The translations under genes were made by a program, and so were the position numbers. The notes below the pieces were generated by a model, which saw only the letters and a list, made by a program, of their open reading frames with translations, made no database searches and was not told where the DNA came from. From an uncultured Pelagibacteraceae bacterium (GTDB lineage Bacteria > Pseudomonadota > Alphaproteobacteria > Pelagibacterales > Pelagibacteraceae), in the NCBI GenBank assembly GCA_902554035.1, contig CACDMX010000001.1, positions 122,243 to 186,236 of the forward strand: 63,994 nt of DNA. The letters run 5' to 3'. Shown here in pieces: positions 44,867-53,345 of this stretch (position 1 is its first letter; the number at the start of each line of letters is the position of its first letter).

Positions 44867-46705
44867 ATGTCAGAAGATTATAACGATAATAAAACTATTC
44901 ATGCTCAATCCTCAGAGACAATGGGTGGTGGAAGTGCTGGCGTAACACCAGATATGGACTATGTAAGACCTGCTGAGATAGCAGATCAAGATTTATATCA
45001 TGGACATAGTTTTATTACTAAATGGATTTTTTGTCAGGATGCAAAAGTTATTGGAGTGCAATATTTTCTTTTAGCTACTTTCACAGGAGTTGTTGGTCTT
45101 ATTCTTTCATGGTTAATGCGTTTACAATTGGGATTTCCTGGTGCCGCAGGTTTTGTTACTGCAGAACATTATTATCAGTTCGTAACAATGCATGGGATGA
45201 TAATGGTTGTATATTTTTTAACAGCACTTTTCCTAGGAGGATTTGGTAATTATTTAATTCCGTTAATGGTTGGAGCTAGAGATATGGTCTTTCCATATCT
45301 TAACATGGTAAGTTTTTGGTCTTTCTTTGTAGCCGTAGCTGTTTTAATGGCTAGCTTTTTTGTGCCAGGTGGACCAACTGGAGCCGGATGGACTTTATAC
45401 CCGCCTCAAACAATATTAGAGGGAACACCAGGATCTGGTGCAGGTATACTATTAATGTGTCTATCTTTAATTTTATTTGTTGCTGGTTTTACGATGGGAG
45501 GACTAAATTATTTAATTACCGTTTTACAAGCTCGAACCAGGGGTATGACTTTGATGAGAATGCCTCTAACAGTATGGGGTATTTTTACAGCTACTGTTTT
45601 AGCAATGTTGGCATTCCCAGCTCTATTAGTTGGAGCCCTAATGATGAGTTTGGATAAAGTTCTTGGAACAAGTTTCTTTATGCCAACAATTTTAAAAGCA
45701 GGAGAAGTTTTAGAATATGGTGGAGGAAGCCCCATTCTTTTTCAACATTTATTTTGGTTCTTTGGACACCCAGAGGTATACATTGTAGCTCTGCCAGCAT
45801 TTGGGATTATTTCAGATCTAATTTCTGTTCACGCAAGAAAAAATATTTTTGGATATAGAATGATGGTATGGGCCATTGTAGGAATTGGCGCTTTAAGCTT
45901 TTTTGTATGGGCTCACCACATGTATGTTAGTGGAATGAATCCTTGGTTTGGTTTCTTCTTCGCGACAACAACACTAATCATTGCTGTTCCAACAGCTATG
46001 AAAGTTTATAACTGGATTTTAACTTTGTGGAGAGGAAACATAAGAATGAACACTGTTATGTTGTGGTGTTTAGGTTTCATTGTAACATTCGTTAATGGTG
46101 GAATTACAGGTATTTTTTTAGGAAATGTTTCAGTAGATGTACCTTTATCTGATACCTATTTCGTTGTGGCTCATTTCCATATGGTGATGGGAATAGCTCC
46201 ACTTATGGTTATTATGGGTGCAATTTATCATTGGTTTCCGTTAGTAGCAGGAAGATTTTTAAGTGAAAAATTAGGTAAATGGCATTTTTGGTTAACCTTT
46301 TTAGGAGCATACTCGATTTATTTTCCAATGCATTATCTAGGATTTATTGGAGTTCCAAGAAGATACTATGAGATGTATGACAGCCCATATGTTACATCTG
46401 CTGTTGGGATGAATGAATTTATTAGTTTAGCGGCTTTCTTGGTAGGAGCGGCACAATTTATTTTAATATACAATATTATAAAAACTTTAAAAACAGGTAA
46501 GCCTGCAGGAAAAAATCCATGGAAGGCAAACTCATTAGAATGGTTAACTCCTACAGTTCCACCTGAGCATGGTAACTGGGGTGATAGACTACCAGTAGTT
46601 CATAGATGGCCTTATGATTTTAGCGTTCCTGGAGCAAAAGATGATTATATAACTCAAACTACGCCTCCAAGTGAGGTTTCTAATACCGGAGTAGAAAAAA
46701 CTTAA
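44867..46705 (+). CDS. coxA: Cytochrome c oxidase subunit I
   Basis: Heme a/a3-CuB catalytic subunit, 612 residues and 12 or more helices. GHPEVYI contains the CuB His, the D-channel Glu and the cross-linked Tyr of A1-type oxidases. WAHHMYVSGM supplies further CuB ligands, PTAMKVYNW the K-channel lysine, and HFHMVMG the heme ligands. GNYLIPLMVGARDM keeps the D-channel entrance residues. A long C-terminal tail after about residue 545 is typical of this clade. Confidence 0.97.
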   Translation: MSEDYNDNKTIHAQSSETMGGGSAGVTPDMDYVRPAEIADQDLYHGHSFITKWIFCQDAKVIGVQYFLLATFTGVVGLILSWLMRLQLGFPGAAGFVTAEHYYQFVTMHGMIMVVYFLTALFLGGFGNYLIPLMVGARDMVFPYLNMVSFWSFFVAVAVLMASFFVPGGPTGAGWTLYPPQTILEGTPGSGAGILLMCLSLILFVAGFTMGGLNYLITVLQARTRGMTLMRMPLTVWGIFTATVLAMLAFPALLVGALMMSLDKVLGTSFFMPTILKAGEVLEYGGGSPILFQHLFWFFGHPEVYIVALPAFGIISDLISVHARKNIFGYRMMVWAIVGIGALSFFVWAHHMYVSGMNPWFGFFFATTTLIIAVPTAMKVYNWILTLWRGNIRMNTVMLWCLGFIVTFVNGGITGIFLGNVSVDVPLSDTYFVVAHFHMVMGIAPLMVIMGAIYHWFPLVAGRFLSEKLGKWHFWLTFLGAYSIYFPMHYLGFIGVPRRYYEMYDSPYVTSAVGMNEFISLAAFLVGAAQFILIYNIIKTLKTGKPAGKNPWKANSLEWLTPTVPPEHGNWGDRLPVVHRWPYDFSVPGAKDDYITQTTPPSEVSNTGVEKT

Positions 46706-46714
46706 AGGCATTAA

Positions 46715-47425
46715 ATGTCAGAGCCAAAAATAGAAGGAATAGAATTAAAACCCGGCTTTAAGGGTATGGCTGAAGATACAGGCTCTGATCAAACAATGTT
46801 CAAAGGTGTTCATTGGGGAAAAGCAATGATGTGGATCTTTTTATTAAGCGACACATTTATTTTTAGTTGTTTTCTAATTGCATATATGAAGGGTAGAGGA
46901 TCTACCCCAGTGGAGTGGCCAAATCCTAGTGAAGTCTTTGCTCTTGATGCATTTGGAGTTCCAGTCCCCTTATTATTAATTGCGATCATGACATTCGTTT
47001 TAATCACTAGCAGTGGAACAATGGCTTTAGCGGTCAAATATGGTTATGAAAAAAATAGAAAAATGTGTGGTTGGTTAGTTTTAGCAACGGCTATTGGCGG
47101 ATTAACATTTGTGGGAATGCAAGCCTTTGAATGGTCTAAGCTTATTCATGAAGGAGTTAGACCTTGGGAAAATCCATTTGGTGCTGCTCAATTTGGATCA
47201 TTCTTTTTTATGATAACAGGATTTCATGGAACACACGTATCTATAGGAGTTATATTTTTATTTATTTATGCATATAAAGTCTTTGCTGGACATTATGATC
47301 AACAAAAAAGAGGTTGGTTTACATCGATGAAGGGTGATTACGTTGAGATAGAGATATTAGGCCTTTATTGGCATTTTGTTGATCTAGTTTGGGTATTTAT
47401 TTTTGCATTTTTTTATTTATGGTAA
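46715..47425 (+). CDS. coxC: Cytochrome c oxidase subunit III (canonical)
   Basis: 236 residues, about six or seven helices. GKAMMWIFLLSDTFIFSCF, QAFEWSKLIHEG, the GFHGTHVSIGV core and YWHFVDLVWVFIFAFFYLW are subunit III signatures. Nine bases after coxA and nine before the subunit IV gene. Supports proton uptake and oxidase stability. Confidence 0.94.
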   Translation: MSEPKIEGIELKPGFKGMAEDTGSDQTMFKGVHWGKAMMWIFLLSDTFIFSCFLIAYMKGRGSTPVEWPNPSEVFALDAFGVPVPLLLIAIMTFVLITSSGTMALAVKYGYEKNRKMCGWLVLATAIGGLTFVGMQAFEWSKLIHEGVRPWENPFGAAQFGSFFFMITGFHGTHVSIGVIFLFIYAYKVFAGHYDQQKRGWFTSMKGDYVEIEILGLYWHFVDLVWVFIFAFFYLW

Positions 47426-47433
47426 GATAATTT

Positions 47434-47769
47434 ATGAGTAATACAGATAAAAAAGAACAGGCTTCAACACATAAAATAGGCATATATCTCTGGATATGGG
47501 GCCTTCTATTCGTACTAAGTTTTTTTTCTTACATGGTAGACTGGTATCAATTTCAAGGAATGCTTAGATGGTCTTTAATTTTATTTTTTATGTTTCTTAA
47601 AGCTGGATTAATAATGGCATTTTTTATGCATTTATTCTGGGAGAGATATGCATTAGTGAACGTACTTTTATGGCCTATGACTGCAATAGCATGTTTTATA
47701 TTCCTAATGGTTGCTGAATTTAAATATACTTTGTTTACTAGATTATTTTATTTTTTTGTAGGAGGATAA
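47434..47769 (+). CDS. Cytochrome c oxidase subunit IV (prokaryotic, CyoD-like)
   Basis: 111 residues, three membrane helices. HKIGIYLWIWGLLFVLSFFS, then MFLKAGLIMAFFMHLFWE, which is the hallmark of the COX4_pro/CyoD family. Lies in the oxidase operon, three bases before the next small gene. Confidence 0.85.
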   Translation: MSNTDKKEQASTHKIGIYLWIWGLLFVLSFFSYMVDWYQFQGMLRWSLILFFMFLKAGLIMAFFMHLFWERYALVNVLLWPMTAIACFIFLMVAEFKYTLFTRLFYFFVGG

Positions 47770-47772
47770 ATA

Positions 47773-48036
47773 ATGGATGGATATACTATATTAGCTGGTT
47801 TATTAATTTTCTTCCTTTTTTTTATTTATATAACTTGGTTTGGTTTTTCTATTAAAGTTGAAAATGAAAAAAATGAAGGCAAAGATATAAAAATAAATCC
47901 TTACGATAATTTACCCTTTCATAGAAAACTTATAGACAAAAAAAACAACAAAGTTGAAATATTTGATTTGGGAAATCATATTCTTATAATTGGTATGATT
48001 TTATTAGTTATATTTGTCACGATAAATGTGGATTAA
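47773..48036 (+). CDS. Small membrane protein of the cox operon, unknown
   Basis: 87 residues. N-terminal helix (about 5-26), hydrophilic middle with KINPYDNLPFHRKLIDKKNN, and a C-terminal helix (about 66-85). Sits where other alphaproteobacteria usually have the CuB chaperone gene ctaG/cox11, but it shares no copper-binding cysteines or length with CtaG. Family not recognised; a small oxidase subunit or assembly factor is likely from context. Confidence 0.72.
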   Translation: MDGYTILAGLLIFFLFFIYITWFGFSIKVENEKNEGKDIKINPYDNLPFHRKLIDKKNNKVEIFDLGNHILIIGMILLVIFVTINVD

Positions 48037-48041
48037 ATAAA

Positions 48042-48953
48042 TTGTCTATTAATACCCTAAAAAATCAAGCTTCATCTTTTAACTTAATAAGTTATTTCAA
48101 ATCATTAGTCATGCTGATGAAACCAAGAGTTATGTCTCTTGTAATATTTACATGTGCAGTTGGTTTGTTAACATCACCCAGTTCTGTTCCAATATCAACT
48201 GCTTTAATTAGTATTTTTTTCGTAACTATAGGAGCAGGTGCAGCAGGTGCATTAAATATGTGGTATGAGGCAGACCTTGATAAGTTAATGACAAGAACAT
48301 GCCTGAGGCCTATACCAACAGGAAAAATCAATAGGGATCACGCATTAATATTTGGTATTTTTTTATCAATCATCTCTATTGGGGGCCTTTATTATTTTTC
48401 TAATTTTTTGTCGGCACTTTTATTATTTATAACAATTGCATTTTATCTTTTTGTTTACACAATTTGGTTAAAGAAAAAAACTCCGCAAAACATAGTAATT
48501 GGAGGAGCATCTGGTGCCCTGCCTCCAGTTATAGGATGGACAATTGCAACAAACACATTAACATTTGAACCTATTACATTTTTTTTAATTATCTTTTACT
48601 GGACTCCATCTCATTTTTGGGCATTAAGCCTTTATAAGGCAGAGGATTATGCAAAAGCGAAGATTCCTATGCTTCCAATTACAAATGGCATAGAGGAAAC
48701 AAAGAAAAAAATATTTGTTTACTCATTGTTCATGCTTCCAATTGTTATCCTTCCTTATGTGATAGGTTTTACCGGAGAAGTGTTTTTAATTGTCTCGTTG
48801 TTGTTAACTTTTTATTATAATTATATTTGCTATGATTTGTTTAAATATAAGACAAATGAATTCGATTTAAGTAAAGCCAAAAAAGTCTTTGGATATTCAA
48901 TTTTGTATTTATTTTTAATTTTTGTATTATTTTTGATTGACAGTTTAATTTAA
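48042..48953 (+). CDS. ctaB: Protoheme IX farnesyltransferase (heme O synthase)
   Basis: UbiA-fold membrane enzyme that makes heme O on the way to heme A. 303 residues from a TTG at 48042; the first ATG is within the segment before KPRVMSLVIFT, which would leave little N-terminus, so TTG is preferred. The motif NMWYEADLDKLMTRTCLRP is the prenyl-diphosphate site. Heme A synthase (ctaA) is not in the window. Confidence 0.92.
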   Translation: MSINTLKNQASSFNLISYFKSLVMLMKPRVMSLVIFTCAVGLLTSPSSVPISTALISIFFVTIGAGAAGALNMWYEADLDKLMTRTCLRPIPTGKINRDHALIFGIFLSIISIGGLYYFSNFLSALLLFITIAFYLFVYTIWLKKKTPQNIVIGGASGALPPVIGWTIATNTLTFEPITFFLIIFYWTPSHFWALSLYKAEDYAKAKIPMLPITNGIEETKKKIFVYSLFMLPIVILPYVIGFTGEVFLIVSLLLTFYYNYICYDLFKYKTNEFDLSKAKKVFGYSILYLFLIFVLFLIDSLI

Positions 48954-49001
48954 GGATTGCACCTCAAAAAATTTCCGTTAGAGTGTTTTTGAAAACCTTA
49001 G

Positions 49002-50369
49002 ATGAAATATATAAGCACAAGAAGTAATGAAAAAGAATATAGTTTTGGAGAGGTTTTCCTTAAAGGTTTAGCAGATGATGGAGGTCTTTATGTTCCAAAA
49101 TCATTAAAAAAATATAGCTCAGCAAAATTATTAAAGCTCAAAAATTTAAATTATAATGAGCTATCTACTGAAATTATAAGCCAATTTTCAGCAGATTTTA
49201 TATCAAGGGAAGAACTTTCACTTTTAATCAAAAAATCCTATTCAACATTTAGAGAAAAAGAAGTGGTTAAAATTTCAAATATCGGAGAGACTAAATTATT
49301 AGAATTATTTCATGGGCCAACGTTAGCATTTAAAGATATTGCAATGCAGTTCATTGGGAATTTGTATGAATATTATCTAAAAAAAAATGACAAAAAAATA
49401 AACATAGTGGTTGCAACTTCTGGGGACACTGGTGCAGCAGCTATTGATGCAATTAAGGGAAAATCAAATTTAAATATCTTTGTCTTGCATCCAAACAATA
49501 GGATTTCATCTGTTCAAAGAAAAATAATGACTACCGTTCAAGACAAAAATGTTTTCAATATTGCAATTGATGGGAACTTTGATGACTGCCAGAACATAGT
49601 TAAAAGTATGTTTTCTGATTTGGAATTTTCAAAATCTATAAATATGTCTGGGGTAAACTCAATAAATTGGGCAAGAATAATTGTTCAAGCGGTATATTAT
49701 TTTTACTCGTATTTTAAATTGGGCAAAGAAATAATTTCATTTTCTGTTCCAACAGGAAACTTTGGTGATGTTTTTGCAGGTTATATTGCAAAGAAAATGG
49801 GATTACCAATTAATAAATTAATTGTTGCAACTAATGAAAATGATATTTTGCATAGAGCGATTTCACAAGGAGATTATGTTTCAAAAGAAGTCAAAGAAAC
49901 ACTTTCACCAAGTATGGATATTCAATTAGCAAGTAACTTTGAAAGATTAATTTACTATGTAAATAATTCTGACTCTGAAGAAACAGTTAAAATTATGAAA
50001 AAAGTTAAAGAAAATTCTTATCAAATTGCAAAGAACAATTTAGACATAATTCAAAAAGATTTTTTATCTGAAAGTTGTAATGAAAAAGAAACTTTAGACA
50101 TTATTAAAAAGAATTATGAAGAAAATAATATAATATTGGATCCACATACAGCCGTTGGAGTAGGGGCTGCAAAAAAACTATCTTTAAATGATTGTGTAGT
50201 TTTATCAACAGCACATCCATGTAAATTTCCAGATGCTACAAATAATGCTATTAGCAAGCACGAAAATTTACCAAAAGAACTTCAGCACGTATTACATAAA
50301 GATGAGAATTTTCAAGTATTAAAAAATAATACAGAAGATGTAAAAAACTTTATTAAAAGCAAAATTTAG
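49002..50369 (+). CDS. thrC: Threonine synthase
   Basis: Last step of threonine synthesis, PLP enzyme of 455 residues. Begins MKYISTRS; the PLP-binding Lys111 is in HGPTLAFKDIAMQF. TSGDTGAAAIDAIKG and SVPTGNFGDVFAGYIAKKMG are further PLP-site blocks, and STAHPCKFPDA is the conserved end. thrB, which makes its substrate, lies 6 kb away on the other strand. Confidence 0.96.
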   Translation: MKYISTRSNEKEYSFGEVFLKGLADDGGLYVPKSLKKYSSAKLLKLKNLNYNELSTEIISQFSADFISREELSLLIKKSYSTFREKEVVKISNIGETKLLELFHGPTLAFKDIAMQFIGNLYEYYLKKNDKKINIVVATSGDTGAAAIDAIKGKSNLNIFVLHPNNRISSVQRKIMTTVQDKNVFNIAIDGNFDDCQNIVKSMFSDLEFSKSINMSGVNSINWARIIVQAVYYFYSYFKLGKEIISFSVPTGNFGDVFAGYIAKKMGLPINKLIVATNENDILHRAISQGDYVSKEVKETLSPSMDIQLASNFERLIYYVNNSDSEETVKIMKKVKENSYQIAKNNLDIIQKDFLSESCNEKETLDIIKKNYEENNIILDPHTAVGVGAAKKLSLNDCVVLSTAHPCKFPDATNNAISKHENLPKELQHVLHKDENFQVLKNNTEDVKNFIKSKI

Positions 50370-50375
50370 AAGCTT

Positions 50376-50930
50376 GTGTTTAAAAGAATTATAATCATCT
50401 TTTTTATTGGAATTTTAAACATCAATAACAACGCTTTTTCTGATGATAAAATTCTTAAGTCTCTTAAAGAGGGCAAAAAATTAGTTTTTATAAGACATGC
50501 TATTGCACCTGGAAACGGTGATCCAAATAATTTTGATATAAATGACTGCTCTACCCAAAGAAATTTGAATGAAAATGGTATCGAGGAGTCTAAAAAAATT
50601 GGTCTATTTTTTAAAAATAATAAAATCAAAATTGATAAAGTGCTTTCAAGCCAATGGTGTAGATGTAAAGATACAGCAAAATACGCATTTAAAAATTTCG
50701 AAACTTTTGATGCTTTAAACTCTTTTTATGATGAGAAATTTGCCGAAAATGAAACAAAGCAAATTAAAGATTTAAAAAATTATATTAAAAAATGGAATAG
50801 TGATAAAAATTTAGTTTTAATAACCCACTTCGTAGTTATTTCATCAATCTTAAATACAGGTTCATCCTCTGGTGAAATTATAATTTCTGATAAAAATTTT
50901 AATATTATTGGCAGTATTGACATGATGTAA
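50376..50930 (+). CDS. Secreted histidine phosphatase-family protein
   Basis: 184 residues from GTG at 50376, with an N-terminal signal peptide (to about NNNAFS). The catalytic LVFIRHAIAPGNGDP has the RHG-type RH-A variant, and VLITHFVVISSIL gives the second His. Similar small secreted histidine phosphatases are common, with unknown substrates. It starts 6 bases after thrC. Its stop codon touches the first copy of the GC-rich hairpin repeat. Confidence 0.83.
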   Translation: MFKRIIIIFFIGILNINNNAFSDDKILKSLKEGKKLVFIRHAIAPGNGDPNNFDINDCSTQRNLNENGIEESKKIGLFFKNNKIKIDKVLSSQWCRCKDTAKYAFKNFETFDALNSFYDEKFAENETKQIKDLKNYIKKWNSDKNLVLITHFVVISSILNTGSSSGEIIISDKNFNIIGSIDMM

Positions 50931-50955
50931 GGGGCGTTCTGTTGCCAGGTGCCCC
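50931..50955 (+). repeat. GC-rich hairpin repeat, copy 1
   Basis: 25 bases: GGGGC and GCCCC as outer arms, TCTG and CAGG as inner arms, loop TTGC. Identical to copies 2, 3 and 4. It begins at the first base after the histidine phosphatase stop. The ten bases after it, GAACTTTGTA, are shared with copy 3. Confidence 0.9.
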
Positions 50956-51023
50956 GAACTTTGTATCAATAACCCTTATATTGCAACAATTAACAATAAT
51001 CAAATTACGTAATTTATAGAATA

Positions 51024-51060
51024 ATTCCGAATATATTCCGAGTAAAAAAGTATTCGGAAT
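51024..51060. repeat. Inverted repeat upstream of the small ABM-like gene
   Basis: ATTCCGAATA (51024-51033) and TATTCGGAAT (51051-51060) form a perfect 10-bp stem with a 17-base loop that carries a further ATTCCGAG. There is no T-run. Could be an operator or RNA hairpin. Confidence 0.7.
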
Positions 51061-51125
51061 AGACTGTAGGTTTTGATAAACTTGGATCATGAAAAAGCTT
51101 TTAAAATATTAATAAGGAGGTTTAT

Positions 51126-51440
51126 ATGGGAATATTAGTTAAAGGTGAAATTACAATTACTAAAGGATTTAAAACGTGGAAAGAGATGGTTTATGCTCAG
51201 GACGGAAAATTAAAGGAACATGGGATAAAGTTTATCTTTGCGGGCACACAAAAAGATGATCCATCTAAACTTCATACAGTAATGCAATTTCCAAACATGG
51301 AAGCACTCCAAGCTTTTAAAGATGATAAGGAACTTGCTGAGAAAAGAAAAGAAGCAGGTGCTGTTTTAGAGAGTGCTGTAATGATACCAATTTCAGATGA
51401 ACATTTAACGAACTACCCAGATGCATATACAAATCATTAA
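51126..51440 (+). CDS. Small dimeric alpha/beta-barrel-like protein (ABM/DUF3764-like)
   Basis: 104 residues, soluble. Alternating strands and helices: ILVKGEITITKGFKTWKEMV, then IKFIFAGTQKDDPSKLHTV, then FPNMEALQAFKDD, the ferredoxin-like pattern of antibiotic-biosynthesis monooxygenase/DUF3764 proteins. Very strong Shine-Dalgarno AAGGAGG six bases before ATG, rare in this window. A seven-codon mini-ORF precedes it. The next gene starts at the very next base. Confidence 0.7.
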   Translation: MGILVKGEITITKGFKTWKEMVYAQDGKLKEHGIKFIFAGTQKDDPSKLHTVMQFPNMEALQAFKDDKELAEKRKEAGAVLESAVMIPISDEHLTNYPDAYTNH

Positions 51441-52400
51441 ATGAAAAAACTTTTAGGGATCGGGGTTCTGGGTTTGTTGTTGAGTGTCAATGCTTATGGA
51501 GCAGAGCAGACTAAAGCTAGATATGAAAAAATAGCAAAAGAATTTACAAAAAATCCTAATGCAAAAATAAAACCAATGATGATGAAGATACAAGGAATAA
51601 CGATGAAAAAATCTCTTGGATATCTTGGCAAAGGTGAGATGAGTTTAGTTACTGGTGCGCCAGAGTCAGCTTATAAAGGAAAAGAATTTTATCAAACAGT
51701 TGTTGATTATTCTAATTGCACAATAAGAAAAGGAGAATACGCTCATAATGATTGTGAACACTCTATGGGTGTGACAAGAACCGAAGTTAAGCACTCTGGA
51801 TCTTTTGGAAAGGGCGCAGAGAAATGGATTCATTATGCTGTAAGACCAATGCAAAATTATTTTGATCAATATAGAAAAAAACATATCAGTCAATGCTATG
51901 CATCAATGCCTGGAGATGATGAAGGCTTCCCAATGTTTTTTTTAGATTTTAGAGCTGACTTTTTGTGGATTAATCTTCAACAACCAATGTTTTATAGCAC
52001 AAACTTACAACGATATGTTTCAGATGATGTCTGGGCAAAATTAAAAAATTTTAAAGGGAAAATAAATAAAAATCTTGGTGCAACAGAATGGACAAGCATC
52101 TTAGTGCATTTTGTAAATAGAGCTGATGAAAATGGCTTGATAGAAGTTTTTATCGATGGATCAGAAACACCAGCTTATAGATTTGAGGGACCACTTTACT
52201 CAGGTGTTGGAAAGAAAAAACCTAAAGTAAATTGTTATCTAAAGATAGGACCAGTTGTTGAACAAAACAAAATAGCTCTTAGAAAAGAAGTTAAAGCAGA
52301 GTTAGGAGAAATTACAGAAAATATGGTTGTATGGTATGATGCTTTAGCAATTGGAAAAACTCGAGAAAAAGTTATGGAGCTGGTAGAGAAAGATAAATAA
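51441..52400 (+). CDS. Secreted protein with a possible polysaccharide-lyase-like (jelly-roll) fold
   Basis: 319 residues. Signal peptide MKKLLGIGVLGLLLSVNAYG, then a mature part with no clear motif until the end, where WTSILVHFVNRADENGLIEV, FIDGSETPAYRFEGP and CYLKIGPV follow the order seen in concanavalin-like heparin/alginate lyase domains. A catalytic assignment is not possible by eye. Its signal peptide DNA is almost that of the gene at 53346. Immediately adjacent to the upstream gene. Confidence 0.62.
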   Translation: MKKLLGIGVLGLLLSVNAYGAEQTKARYEKIAKEFTKNPNAKIKPMMMKIQGITMKKSLGYLGKGEMSLVTGAPESAYKGKEFYQTVVDYSNCTIRKGEYAHNDCEHSMGVTRTEVKHSGSFGKGAEKWIHYAVRPMQNYFDQYRKKHISQCYASMPGDDEGFPMFFLDFRADFLWINLQQPMFYSTNLQRYVSDDVWAKLKNFKGKINKNLGATEWTSILVHFVNRADENGLIEVFIDGSETPAYRFEGPLYSGVGKKKPKVNCYLKIGPVVEQNKIALRKEVKAELGEITENMVVWYDALAIGKTREKVMELVEKDK

Positions 52401-52479
52401 AATTCCGAACACAGGCCGAATCCCTCGGTTGTATTTTTTAAATAACGTTGATACTGCAAACTAAATTAACAAATGAGTA

Positions 52480-52504
52480 GGGGCGTTCTGTTGCCAGGTG
52501 CCCC
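52480..52504 (+). repeat. GC-rich hairpin repeat, copy 2
   Basis: Exact 25-base copy between convergent genes ending at 52400 and 52517. Preceded by ATGAGTA, like the ATGTA before copy 4; followed by AAAACC rather than GAAC. Confidence 0.9.
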
Positions 52505-52516
52505 AAAACCATTAAA

Positions 52517-53197
52517 TTAATCTAGCTGACAATTTTTATCTCTTATATTGTTTATTACAAGTGGATGTTTAAAAAAAGTTTCACTAAGGTCTATAATTCC
52601 ATAATAATTATTTCTACTTTTATGAATATCAATAGTTTGTACTAATCCATCAAGATTATAGAGTCCGTATTTTGCCCAACAAAACTTTACTCGATTATAA
52701 AGGTTTATTGCCTTAGCTTGTATTATTTCTTCTCCTTTTTGTTTCAACTTTTCTTTAGTTTCAACATAGTTTTTGTCGTCTTCTTCTACATTTTCGTTAT
52801 CTTTAAAATTATAACTCACATTCTTACATTTAAAACTTCTTAATGGTTGATCAGGCATATCTAAATAATTACTACCCTCTATTTTGTATACTTTTGAACT
52901 AAAGGTTTTTTTTTGTGCATTAAAATAATATTTAAATGCGACTTTAGGATCTTTAACATGGCGAGGAAAAATTTCAGTTTCGACAATACTTTCGTTGTAA
53001 GATTTAATTGGGTATTCACGCACCTTTCCAGTTTGAAGAACTACAGCTATTTTTTTCTTTTTAAGAAAAATTTCAAAGTCCTTACTGAATTCTCTAGTTG
53101 GTGTAACTATCTTGCAATCTCTAAAATAATTCTCTGCATTTATATTATTTTCACTTAAGATTATTAAAATTAGAATTATATAGATTTTCTTAATCAT
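52517..53197 (-). CDS. Secreted protein of unknown function
   Basis: 226 residues with a signal peptide (IILILIILSENNINA, cleavage at about residue 22). The mature part is mixed, with cysteines at DCKIVTP, FKCKNVSYN, KFCWAKYGL and DKNCQLD, which may form disulphides. No family recognised. It lies between hairpin copies 2 and 3, on the strand opposite to the other island genes. Confidence 0.65.
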   Translation of the reverse strand: MIKKIYIILILIILSENNINAENYFRDCKIVTPTREFSKDFEIFLKKKKIAVVLQTGKVREYPIKSYNESIVETEIFPRHVKDPKVAFKYYFNAQKKTFSSKVYKIEGSNYLDMPDQPLRSFKCKNVSYNFKDNENVEEDDKNYVETKEKLKQKGEEIIQAKAINLYNRVKFCWAKYGLYNLDGLVQTIDIHKSRNNYYGIIDLSETFFKHPLVINNIRDKNCQLD

Positions 53198-53215
53198 TAT
53201 TATTCATAGATTAAA

Positions 53216-53240
53216 GGGGCGTTCTGTTGCCAGGTGCCCC
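53216..53240 (+). repeat. GC-rich hairpin repeat, copy 3
   Basis: Exact 25-base copy upstream of the reverse-strand gene at 52517-53197. Shares the following GAACTTTGTA with copy 1, making 35 identical bases. Confidence 0.9.
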
Positions 53241-53252
53241 GAACTTTGTAAC

Positions 53253-53268
53253 ATTATTCGCGAATAAT
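53253..53268. repeat. 16-bp perfect palindrome
   Basis: ATTATTCG/CGAATAAT, 12 bases after hairpin copy 3 and upstream of the small secreted gene at 53346. Could be an operator dyad. Confidence 0.65.
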
Positions 53269-53300
53269 TTGAATTGAAAAGTCATAAATTTAACGAAAAT

Positions 53301-53320
53301 TGTGCCACTACTGTGCCAAG
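53301..53320 (+). repeat. Direct-repeat element with two TGTGCCA words, copy 1
   Basis: TGTGCCACTACTGTGCCAAG: TGTGCCA twice, 11 bases apart (about one helical turn). A near-exact copy is at 53623. It lies 11-31 bases upstream of the extended -10 element of the gene at 53346, where a protein or the -35 contact would be. Confidence 0.7.
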
Positions 53321-53328
53321 TTTTTTTG

Positions 53329-53337
53329 TGATAGGAT
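53329..53337 (+). promoter_or_regulatory. Extended -10 promoter, likely leaderless start
   Basis: TGATAGGAT (TGn plus TAGGAT hexamer at 53332-53337) lies 8 bases before ATG 53346, so transcription should begin at or next to the start codon. No Shine-Dalgarno is present. The same arrangement is found before the gene at 54432. Confidence 0.55.
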
Positions 53338-53345
53338 TGTGTAGC

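Noticed and set aside
50905-51090. Reverse-strand ORF of 61 codons over hairpin copy 1, reading GAPGNRTPLTSCQYCQ
   Set aside because: The sequence is just the translation of the repeated hairpin; no ribosome-binding site, and the reading does not continue at the other copies.
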